Source: JBAYSY01 sp041675885 (GTDB taxonomy: Bacteria > Pseudomonadota > Alphaproteobacteria > Rhodobacterales > Rhodobacteraceae). From it: 13,345 nt of DNA. The stretch lies in NCBI GenBank assembly GCA_041675885.1, contig JBAYSY010000061.1:1-13345 (forward strand), read 5' to 3'. The notes below the pieces were generated by a model. That model was not told where the DNA came from and did not search any database. It was given only the letters and a program-made list of their open reading frames with translations. This document shows, piece by piece, positions 7,662-13,345 of the stretch. The position numbers and the translations under genes were made by a program. Positions within the stretch are counted from its first letter, which is position 1, and each line of letters begins with the position of its first letter.

Positions 7662-7665
<4 letters not shown>
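6322..7665 (-). CDS. pstA: Phosphate ABC transporter permease PstA
   Basis: PstA is one of two inner-membrane permeases of the PstSCAB phosphate importer. The 447-residue product is much longer than E. coli PstA (about 296). The first membrane helix (about 29-51) is followed by a roughly 160-residue extracytoplasmic region (52-222), which fits the DUF3333-type N-terminal extension of alphaproteobacterial PstA. The transport core then begins at FVGSLYMMLVVIVLAVPIGVASAIYLEEF (227-255). The EAA loop that contacts the ATPase is EAALGLGASRTQMVFHHVLP (331-350), followed by LPGILTASIIGVAQALGETAPLLLIG. ATG 7665 is chosen because it overlaps the pstC stop in an ATGA, with GGAG upstream; ATG 7650 is a weaker alternative. 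Unusually, no pstB follows: a repeat element and convergent glyA lie downstream. The family call is firm. Confidence 0.95.
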
Positions 7666-9038
<1,373 letters not shown>

Positions 9039-9057
9039 CGGCCGGAAATCCTTGTGG

Positions 9058-9099
9058 AGAAAACAGGAAACCGGGCGGCAGGAAGCCCCGCCGCCCGGT
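9058..9099 (-). terminator. Intrinsic terminator/attenuator between pstS and pstC
   Basis: On the minus strand, ACCGGGCGGC (9099-9090) pairs perfectly with GCCGCCCGGT (9079-9070), giving a 10-bp GC stem with a ten-base loop. The T-rich run TTTCCTGTTTTCT follows. It lies 15 bases after the pstS stop and before the pstC ribosome-binding site. Partial termination here would give more binding protein than permease. Confidence 0.75.
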
Positions 9100-9113
9100 C
9101 GCGCGTCAAAGGA

Positions 9114-10121
9114 TCAGAGCCCTTCGCCCGCAAGGAAGGCCGAGAGGAACGAGGCGGTCTCCTCGGCCGGGGCCGGGATCAGCCCGGCGCCCTCAAGCGT
9201 GCCGCCCATCCCCGCCATGCCGTCGGACAGGAAGTAGGTCACGTATTCCTCGATCCCCGGAACGAGGCCGATATGCGCGCCCTTGACGTAGAAGTAGAGC
9301 GGGCGCGAGATCGGGTATTCGCCCCCGGCGATGGTCTCCAGCGTCGGCTCGACGCCCGAGACGGTGGCGACCTTCAGCGTGTCGCGGTTCTGGTCGTAGA
9401 ACGACAGGCCGAATACGCCCACGGTGTCGGGGTTCGACCGCAGCCGGGCGAGGGTCTCGGTATAGTCGCCCGCGATCTCGATCACCACGTCCTGACGCAG
9501 GCTGAAAGTGCCGCCCGGCGCGTCGTCGGGGCTGCCCGAAGCGGCGTGGCCCGCGTGGATCACGCGTTCGTCGAACACCTCGCGGGTGCCGTGGTTCGAG
9601 GCGGGGATGGCAAGCGCGATCGGCTGGTCGGGCAGCGCGGCGTCGATTTCCGTCCAGTTGCCATAGGGGTTCGCCACCCAGGCGCCGTCGATATGCAGTT
9701 CGGCGGCGATGGCCTGGTAGACATGCACCGGCTCCAGCGCGAAATCGCCCTTGTCGATGCCGGTGGCGAAGACGATCCCGTCATAGCCGATCTGGATCTC
9801 GCGGATATCGGTGACGCCGTTCCCGTTGCAGGTCTCGACCTCGGCTGCGGTGATCGGGCGCGAGGCGTTGGCGATGTCGATGGTGCCCGTGCCGGTGCCC
9901 TCGCAGAACTGGCGAAGACCGCCGCCCGAACCGCCCGAGGCGACGACGGGGGCGTTGAACTCGGGGTACATGGCCGAGAACTCCTCGGCCACGATCGAGG
10001 CGAAGGGAAGCACGGTCGAGGAGCCGGCGATCTGGATGGTGTCGCGGCTCTGGGCCCCGGCCTGCGGCGCGGCGACAAGCGCGACAAGCGCGACGGCACC
10101 CAAGTGAAGGGCAGGTTTCAT
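9114..10121 (-). CDS. pstS: Periplasmic phosphate-binding protein PstS
   Basis: PstS captures inorganic phosphate in the periplasm and delivers it to PstC/PstA. The 335-residue precursor has a signal peptide (1 to about 23; LHLGAVALVALVAAPQAGA) before mature QSRDTIQIAGSSTVLPF. Phosphate-loop motifs are IAGSSTVLPF (31-40), ASGGSGGGLRQFCEGTGTGTIDIANASRPI (61-90) and NHGTREVF (176-183). YFLSDGMAGMGGTLEGAGLIPAP near the C-terminus is also typical. Cys73 and Cys98 could form a disulphide. The frame is open further upstream through the Pho box region, but ATG 10121 is preferred: AGAGG (10136-10132 on the minus strand) lies nine bases ahead, whereas ATG 10130 directly abuts that site. First gene of the pst operon, under a PhoB-type promoter. 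Confidence 0.96.
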   Translation of the reverse strand: MKPALHLGAVALVALVAAPQAGAQSRDTIQIAGSSTVLPFASIVAEEFSAMYPEFNAPVVASGGSGGGLRQFCEGTGTGTIDIANASRPITAAEVETCNGNGVTDIREIQIGYDGIVFATGIDKGDFALEPVHVYQAIAAELHIDGAWVANPYGNWTEIDAALPDQPIALAIPASNHGTREVFDERVIHAGHAASGSPDDAPGGTFSLRQDVVIEIAGDYTETLARLRSNPDTVGVFGLSFYDQNRDTLKVATVSGVEPTLETIAGGEYPISRPLYFYVKGAHIGLVPGIEEYVTYFLSDGMAGMGGTLEGAGLIPAPAEETASFLSAFLAGEGL

Positions 10122-10182
10122 ATGTGTCATCCTCTGGTTTCGGCAGCAGTGCCGGGCCGGGGTTGTCCGGTCCGACGCGGGC

Positions 10183-10238
10183 AAGCTAGGGGCGCCGGGC
10201 AACGGTCGCGTGACGGTTCGGTGACGGTTCGGTGACAA
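10183..10238 (-). promoter_or_regulatory. PhoB-type promoter with four Pho box half-sites upstream of pstS
   Basis: Read on the minus strand, four 7-bp units are spaced exactly 11 bp apart: TTGTCAC (10238-10232), CCGTCAC (10227-10221), CCGTCAC (10216-10210) and the degenerate CCGTTGC (10205-10199). Each pair is separated by four bases (CGAA, CGAA, GCGA). This is the architecture of PhoB direct-repeat sites (two 7-bp repeats, 4-bp linker), doubled. Ten bases later TAGCTT (10188-10183) is at the distance expected for a -10 in PhoB promoters that lack a normal -35. The leader to the pstS ATG would be about 55 nt. Confidence 0.85.
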
Positions 10239-10328
10239 TGGGGCAGGGGCGGGGGTGGGGGAGGAGCATCCCTTCTCCGCTTGCCCGGAACAGCCGCGAA
10301 GCGGCCCGGGCAGCGGCCGACCGCCCGC

Positions 10329-10358
10329 GTCATGCCGGAGGCGTGCCTACGGCACGAC
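10329..10358. repeat. 30-bp near-palindromic module, first copy
   Basis: It runs GTCATGCCGG, AGGCGTGCCT, ACGGCACGAC (30 bp) and is nearly identical to its own reverse complement. It sits inside repeat element copy 2 where copy 1 has only CACG. It can fold as GCC-gga-GGC and GCC-tac-GGC enclosed by GTC/GAC. A sister module is at 10450-10479. Confidence 0.65.
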
Positions 10359-10449
10359 GGCGGCCGCTATTGCGACGTTTCGACATGCACAGACGTCAGG
10401 GTATCCGGCACCATGAACTGCCAGACCACAGGTGTTGCAGCGGCCCCCC

Positions 10450-10479
10450 GTCACGCCAGAGGCGTGCCTTTGGCACGAC
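10450..10479. repeat. 30-bp near-palindromic module, second copy
   Basis: It runs GTCACGCCAG, AGGCGTGCCT, TTGGCACGAC. It matches the module at 10329-10358 at 26 of 30 positions by hand count. It replaces the bases GCG found at the equivalent point of element copy 1 (6211-6213). Confidence 0.65.
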
Positions 10480-10568
10480 GGCCGACCGCTGCCCTCTGTT
10501 GCGCAGGAAATCACCGGGGGCGGCTGTGGCTGATTTCCCCCAGTTCTGCGGCGGATCGGCGCGGGGCG

Positions 10569-10599
10569 TTGACCTTCCCATGAGGGAAGGCCCCATATC
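10569..10599 (+). promoter_or_regulatory. MerR-family (CueR/HmrR-like) metal-responsive promoter for the DUF411 gene
   Basis: The -35 TTGACC (10569-10574) and -10 CATATC (10594-10599) are separated by 19 bp, the over-long spacing characteristic of promoters activated by MerR-family regulators. The spacer holds the dyad CCTTCCC (10573-10579), ATGA, GGGAAGG (10584-10590). CCTTCC..GGAAGG is the dyad of CueR-type copper operators such as that of E. coli copA. Here the centre is even-numbered (4 bp between 7-bp arms), unlike the odd-length copA dyad I recall. It sits about 45 bp upstream of the DUF411 start. No merR-type regulator gene is in the window. Confidence 0.7.
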
Positions 10600-10644
10600 C
10601 CCGGCGACTCGTGGAAAGCGGACCCGCAAGGAATGGGGAAAAGG

Positions 10645-11124
10645 ATGAAACGCAGGCAGATGCTCTTTGCCGGGCTTGGTGTCGTGGCGACGGCGGCGGC
10701 GGTGGGGTCGCTGGGCCGGTCGGCCATGGCCGCGCCCGACATGACCGTGTTCAAGGGCCCGTGGTGCGCCTGCTGCACCGGCTGGATCGGGCATGTGGAG
10801 GCGGCAGGCTACCGCGTGCGCGCCGTCGATGTCGAGGAGACCGGCGTGGTCAAGGCGCGGCTCGGGGTGCCGCCCGGCCTCGCCTCCTGCCACACCGCCG
10901 AGGTCGGGGGCTATGTGGTCGAGGGCCATGTTCCCGCCGCCGCCATCGAGCGGCTGCTGGCCGGGCGCCCGGCGATCGCCGGGCTTGCGGTGCCGGGGAT
11001 GCCCACCGGCTCGCCGGGGATGGAGGTTGCGGGAGCCGAACCCGATACCTATGACGTGATCGCCTTTGGCCCCGATGGCTCGGAGCGGGTATTCATGTCG
11101 TTCCGGGGCGGCGTGCCGGTCTGA
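10645..11124 (+). CDS. Tat-exported DUF411 metal-binding protein
   Basis: This is a 159-residue DUF411-family protein, a small exported family often linked to copper or other metal handling; its biochemical role is not firmly known to me. The N-terminus MKRRQMLFAGLGVVATAAAVG is a twin-arginine-type signal, with cleavage probably near AMAA (27-30). Likely metal ligands are Cys41, Cys43 and Cys44 (PWCACCTGW) and Cys82-His83 (LASCHTAEVGGYVVEGHVP). Two methionines in LAVPGMPTGSPGME are also conserved in the family as I remember it. ATG 10645 has GGGGA (10635-10639) upstream and starts the Tat signal properly; ATG 10633 adds four residues and sits directly on its AAGGA. A CueR-like promoter immediately upstream supports a role in copper response. 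It appears to be a single-gene unit. Confidence 0.88.
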   Translation: MKRRQMLFAGLGVVATAAAVGSLGRSAMAAPDMTVFKGPWCACCTGWIGHVEAAGYRVRAVDVEETGVVKARLGVPPGLASCHTAEVGGYVVEGHVPAAAIERLLAGRPAIAGLAVPGMPTGSPGMEVAGAEPDTYDVIAFGPDGSERVFMSFRGGVPV

Positions 11125-11264
11125 ACGGGGGCGCGCGGGGGCTTTCCGGCCCGGCGGCGGCCCGCCTGCCCACGCAACCGTGCCTTGCGCGATCCCGGGG
11201 GCGGGGCGTAACCTGCGCCCGGCTGCGAAGGACACTCCGGAACCGGCGGTATGGGAGCGATGGC

Positions 11265-11330
11265 ATGGCGATTGTGGCGAACCCGAACACCGGCACCGCC
11301 GCCCAGACCGGCCACCGGCTGAGCCGTTAA
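11265..11330 (+). CDS. Possible 21-codon leader peptide before ybgC
   Basis: ATG 11265 opens a 21-codon frame (MAIVANPNTGTAAQTGHRLS plus R) that stops with TAA at 11328-11330, four bases before the ybgC ATG. It has a better ribosome-binding site (GGGAG at 11253-11257) than ybgC itself, so translation through it could feed ybgC initiation. There is no homology support, and chance ORFs of this size are common. A competing 23-codon frame starts at 11251. Confidence 0.25.
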   Translation: MAIVANPNTGTAAQTGHRLSR

Positions 11331-11334
11331 GCCG

Positions 11335-11727
11335 ATGACCCACAGTCTCTCCGTCCGGGTCTATTACGAGGACACCGACCTTGCGGGCATCGTCTATTAC
11401 GCCAATTACCTGAAATTCATCGAGCGCGGCCGCAGCGAATGGGTGCGCGGGCTGGGCATCGACCAGGCGCGGCTGAAGGCCGGGGCGGGGATCGTCTTCG
11501 CCGTCCGCCGGGTCGAGGCCGATTACCTCTCGCCCGCGCGCTACGACGATCTGCTGGAAATCCGCACCGCGCCCGAGGCGGTGACCGGCGCGCGCATCGT
11601 GCTGCTGCAAGAGATCCGGCGCGGCGAGACGCTGCTGTTCACCGCCCGGGTGGTGCTGGTGTGTCTGGCCGAGGGCGGCCAGCCCGTCCGGGTGCCGCGG
11701 CCGCTCAGGGCGCTGCTGGGCGGCTGA
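11335..11727 (+). CDS. ybgC: Tol-Pal-associated acyl-CoA thioesterase YbgC (hotdog fold)
   Basis: This is a 130-residue single hotdog-fold thioesterase, the first gene of most tol-pal clusters; it hydrolyses acyl-CoA thioesters in the cytoplasm. The signature YYEDTDLAGIVYYANYLKFI (10-29) contains the general-base Asp15. Where E. coli YbgC has a histidine (VYHASY), this protein has Tyr22 (VYYANY), a variant I recall in alphaproteobacteria. RGRSEWVRGLGI continues the family pattern. No convincing Shine-Dalgarno precedes ATG 11335; a small upstream frame ending four bases earlier may provide coupling. tolQ follows after 212 bp with its own promoter, so ybgC is not tightly joined to tolQRA here. 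The 210 bp before it (11125-11334) show no clear promoter. Confidence 0.93.
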   Translation: MTHSLSVRVYYEDTDLAGIVYYANYLKFIERGRSEWVRGLGIDQARLKAGAGIVFAVRRVEADYLSPARYDDLLEIRTAPEAVTGARIVLLQEIRRGETLLFTARVVLVCLAEGGQPVRVPRPLRALLGG

Positions 11728-11788
11728 GGCGGCGCTTTGCCGGGGCAGGGGCAAGTGCCGCGTGGCGACGGTCTGCACGGCACGACAA

Positions 11789-11827
11789 CAAATCCGGCGG
11801 ATTTGCGACGCAATGACACAGTTGTGT
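11789..11827. promoter_or_regulatory. Cluster of three short palindromes upstream of the tolQ promoter
   Basis: CAAATCCG, G, CGGATTTG (11789-11805) is a 17-bp palindrome. TTGCG, A, CGCAA (11803-11813) overlaps its end. ACACA, GT, TGTGT (11816-11827) overlaps the first base of the -35. None is followed by a T-run, so they look more like operator DNA than terminators. No regulator can be named from the window. Confidence 0.4.
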
Positions 11828-11856
11828 TGGCATTCCCCCTGCAAACACGATAGAAT
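11827..11856 (+). promoter_or_regulatory. Sigma-70-type promoter for tolQRA
   Basis: TTGGCA (11827-11832) and TAGAAT (11851-11856) with an 18-bp spacer are the best promoter match in the window. Transcription would start near 11863, giving a leader of roughly 75 nt before tolQ. The leader contains a 6-bp hairpin, GGGCCG/CGGCCC, at 11868-11885. Confidence 0.65.
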
Positions 11857-11939
11857 CGCGCGTATGAGGGCCGCGAAGACGGCCCCAGAGGCGCAGACCG
11901 GCCGCAACAGGCCGCCCCATCCGGTAACGAGCAGGCAGT

Positions 11940-12638
11940 ATGGAAACCGAAACCCTCGCCATGGCGCAGGAGATTGACTTCTCCCTGCTGGCCCTTTTCG
12001 CCCGTGCCACCGTCACGGTGAAGCTGGTGATGATCCTCCTGATCGTCATGAGCTTCTGGTCCTGGGCGATCATCGTACAAAAGCATCTGCAATACCGCCG
12101 GGCGCGTTCGGCCTCGGCCGAGTTCGACGCGGCCTTCTGGTCGGGCGAGCCGCTCGACGAGCTTTACGAGACCATCGGGCCCGAACCCGAGGCGGCGTCG
12201 GAACGGGTGTTCTCGGCCGGCATGACCGAGTGGCGGCGCAGCCACAAGCAGGACGGCGGGCTGATCGCCGGGGCGCAGGCCCGGATCGACCGGGCGATGG
12301 ACGTGGCGATCGCCCGCGAGACCGAGGGGCTGACCCGCTATCTGCCCTTCCTTGCCACCACCGGCTCGACCGCGCCGTTCATCGGGCTGTTCGGCACGGT
12401 CTGGGGCATCAAGCACGCGTTCGAGGAAATCGCCATCGCCCAGAACACCAACCTTGCCGTGGTGGCGCCCGGGATCGCCGAGGCGCTGCTCGCGACCGGG
12501 CTCGGCCTGCTGGCCGCGATCCCGGCGGTGGTGTTCTACAACAAGCTGACCGCGGACAGCGAGCGGATCGTCGGCGGCTACGAGGCTTTCGCCGACGAGT
12601 TCGCCACCATCCTGTCGCGGCAGCTGGACGCGGCCTGA
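11940..12638 (+). CDS. tolQ: Tol-Pal system proton-channel subunit TolQ
   Basis: TolQ is the MotA/ExbB-type inner-membrane protein that, with TolR, uses proton motive force to energise TolA for outer-membrane constriction during division. The 232-residue product has three predicted helices: about 25-46 (TVKLVMILLIVMSFWSWAII), about 136-158 (PFLATTGSTAPFIGLFGTVWG) and about 172-200 (LAVVAPGIAEALLATGLGLL and onward). The second and third carry the diagnostic ATTGSTAPFIGLFGTVWGI and GIAEALLATGLGLLAAIPAVVFYN. The cytoplasmic loop between the first two helices is the expected size. ATG 11940 gives the METETLAMAQEIDFSLL start I recall in relatives; ATG 11961 is an alternative. The ribosome-binding site is weak. 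tolR follows after 3 bases. Confidence 0.97.
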   Translation: METETLAMAQEIDFSLLALFARATVTVKLVMILLIVMSFWSWAIIVQKHLQYRRARSASAEFDAAFWSGEPLDELYETIGPEPEAASERVFSAGMTEWRRSHKQDGGLIAGAQARIDRAMDVAIARETEGLTRYLPFLATTGSTAPFIGLFGTVWGIKHAFEEIAIAQNTNLAVVAPGIAEALLATGLGLLAAIPAVVFYNKLTADSERIVGGYEAFADEFATILSRQLDAA

Positions 12639-12641
12639 GCC

Positions 12642-13106
12642 ATGGGGGCCGGGGTTCTTCAGAATGGCAGGCGCGGCGGGCGCAGGCGCAGGGGCCGCGC
12701 CCGGCCGATGTCCGAGATCAACGTCACGCCCTTCGTCGATGTGATGCTGGTGCTCTTGATCATCTTCATGGTGGCGGCGCCCCTGCTCACGGTGGGCGTG
12801 CCGGTGGAACTGCCGCGCACGGCGGCAACCTCGCTCCCGACCGAGCAGGAAGAGCCGCTGACCATCACGTTGACCGCCGACGGGACGCTGATGATCCAGA
12901 CCACCGAGGTGGCCGAGGCCGAACTGATCCCACGGTTGCGCGCCATCGCGTCGGAACGGCGCAGCGACAAGGTGTTCCTGCGCGCCGACGGCGCCATCGC
13001 CTATGCGCGGGTGGCGCAGGTGATGGGGGCGCTGAATGCGGGGGGCTTTCGCAATATCGGGCTTGTGACCGATACCGACGGGCCGCGCATGGGCGCGGAC
13101 GGCTAG
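12642..13106 (+). CDS. tolR: Tol-Pal system protein TolR
   Basis: TolR (ExbD family) is the single-helix partner of TolQ. The 154-residue product has an arginine-rich cytoplasmic N-terminus (RRGGRRRRGRARP, about 10-22). The signature MSEINVTPFVDVMLVLLIIF then runs from residue 23 to 42, containing Asp33, the ion-path aspartate of the family, within the helix (about 32-50). A periplasmic domain of about 100 residues follows (LTITLTADGTLMIQTTEV; KVFLRADGAIAYARVAQVMGALNAGGFRNIGLVTD). The start lies 3 bases after the tolQ stop with no strong ribosome-binding site, so translational coupling is likely. The stop TAG is followed by tolA 10 bases later. Confidence 0.97.
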   Translation: MGAGVLQNGRRGGRRRRGRARPMSEINVTPFVDVMLVLLIIFMVAAPLLTVGVPVELPRTAATSLPTEQEEPLTITLTADGTLMIQTTEVAEAELIPRLRAIASERRSDKVFLRADGAIAYARVAQVMGALNAGGFRNIGLVTDTDGPRMGADG

Positions 13107-13116
13107 GCAGGGCGCG

Positions 13117-13345
13117 ATGCGTGCGGGCCTCATCATTTCGGGTGCCGGACATCTCGGCCTGATTCTGTGGGTTCTGGTGGGCGGGCTGTTCATGCCCCGC
13201 GACCGGATGCCGCCGGTGGCGGTGACCGAGGTGTCGCTGATGACCAGCGCCGAATACGAGGCGATGCTGGCGGCGGCCCCCGCGCCAAGCCCGGAGCGCG
13301 AGCCCGAGCCCGAGCCGGTGGCGCAGCCGCAGCCGGAACCGCGAC
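13117..13345 (+). CDS. tolA: Cell-envelope protein TolA, N-terminal part (runs off the window edge)
   Basis: TolA spans the periplasm, linking TolQR to Pal and TolB. Only the first 76 codons are present, open to the window end. ATG 13117 lies 10 bases after the tolR stop. Residues 4-25 (GLIISGAGHLGLILWVLVGG onward) form the single N-terminal helix, with the SGxxH motif typical of TolA/TonB-type helices that contact TolQR. EVSLMTSAEYEAMLAA follows, then a Pro/Glu-rich stretch starting at about 54 (PAPSPEREPEPEPVAQPQPE), expected at the start of the extended periplasmic domain II. The assignment relies on order (tolQ-tolR-tolA) and the helix motif; the C-terminal domain is not visible. Confidence 0.88.
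   Translation, partial: MRAGLIISGAGHLGLILWVLVGGLFMPRDRMPPVAVTEVSLMTSAEYEAMLAAAPAPSPEREPEPEPVAQPQPEPR

Larger units (their letters stand above)
10283..10507 (+). repeat. Repeat element copy 2, rearranged, without the right terminal arm
   Basis: It begins with the same arm as copy 1 (GCCCGGAACAGCCGCG..., 10283-10323), but the internal loop is GAA instead of GCCA. The shared core from about 10399 to 10449 differs from copy 1 by only a few changes, all transitions. It ends with CTCTGTTGCGCAGG (10494-10507), also present in copy 1 at 6229-6242. The inverted right arm of copy 1 is missing. Two 30-bp near-palindromic modules sit at the two places where copy 1 has only 3-4 bases. It fills most of the non-coding gap between pstS and the DUF411 gene. 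An 8-bp inverted repeat GGAAATCA/TGATTTCC (10506-10538) spans its right edge. Confidence 0.7.

Noticed and set aside
10329..10479. CRISPR-like array (two similar 30-bp repeats)
   Set aside because: There are only two units, about 91 bp apart, and each is nearly palindromic. The intervening sequence is itself repeated at 6120-6210, so it is not a spacer.
10232..10648. Plus-strand open frame across the Pho box region and repeat copy 2
   Set aside because: It runs through Pho boxes, repeat modules and the metal-responsive promoter, has no ribosome-binding site, and encodes no recognisable domain.
11864..11977. Leaderless 37-codon frame beginning at the predicted tolQ transcription start
   Set aside because: ATG 11864 falls within a base or so of the predicted start site, which is suggestive, but the frame overlaps tolQ out of phase, is Arg/Pro-rich and has no other support.
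11541..13193. Long minus-strand open frame opposite ybgC, tolQ and tolR
   Set aside because: Antisense to three recognised genes, no motifs, and it would cross the tolQ promoter region.

Overview
This window is GC-rich DNA (roughly 70% by eye). It reads as a piece of alphaproteobacterial chromosome, most likely from the Rhodobacterales (Rhodobacter, Paracoccus or Rhodovulum-like). The supports are the secA / parvulin / argJ / mutT neighbourhood, PstC and PstA with long N-terminal extensions, a TolR with a basic N-terminus followed by MSEINVTPFVDVMLVLL, and dispersed intergenic repeats carrying a GGGGATATTT-type core. The group assignment rests on remembered family features, not on a search.

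Layout. (1) 1-477: the N-terminal third or less of secA on the minus strand. (2) 667-3427, plus strand: a secreted parvulin-type prolyl isomerase, argJ (arginine biosynthesis) and a MutT-type Nudix hydrolase. Hairpins lie before and after argJ, and mutT is flanked by oppositely oriented copies of one dispersed repeat. (3) 3668-5956: nadK (minus) and glyA (plus), transcribed divergently from a 225-bp spacer with a strong GC hairpin and a separate palindrome. (4) 5957-6321: a non-coding block between convergent glyA and pstA, with a repeat element bounded by a perfect 42-bp inverted repeat. (5) 6322-10238, minus strand: a PhoB-type promoter with four 11-bp-spaced half-sites, pstS, a terminator/attenuator, pstC, and pstA overlapping pstC by 4 nt. 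pstB, phoU and phoB are not in the window. (6) 10283-10507: a second, rearranged copy of the repeat element. (7) 10569-11124: a MerR-family, CueR-like promoter in front of a Tat-exported DUF411 protein. (8) 11335-13345: ybgC, tolQ, tolR and the start of tolA, with a recognisable promoter and several small palindromes upstream of tolQ.

How the genes work together. The pst genes encode the periplasmic binding protein and the two permeases of high-affinity phosphate uptake, under PhoB-like control; the ATPase must be encoded elsewhere. YbgC-TolQ-TolR-TolA form the start of the cell-envelope Tol-Pal system. SecA and the parvulin belong to secretion and periplasmic folding. ArgJ, GlyA and NadK are central metabolism, and MutT protects nucleotide pools.

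I found no defence system, prophage, CRISPR array, rRNA or tRNA. The window is mostly housekeeping. The less ordinary content is in the intergenic DNA: the modular repeat elements, the CueR-like operator next to DUF411, the Pho box array, and the pst operon that stops before pstB.
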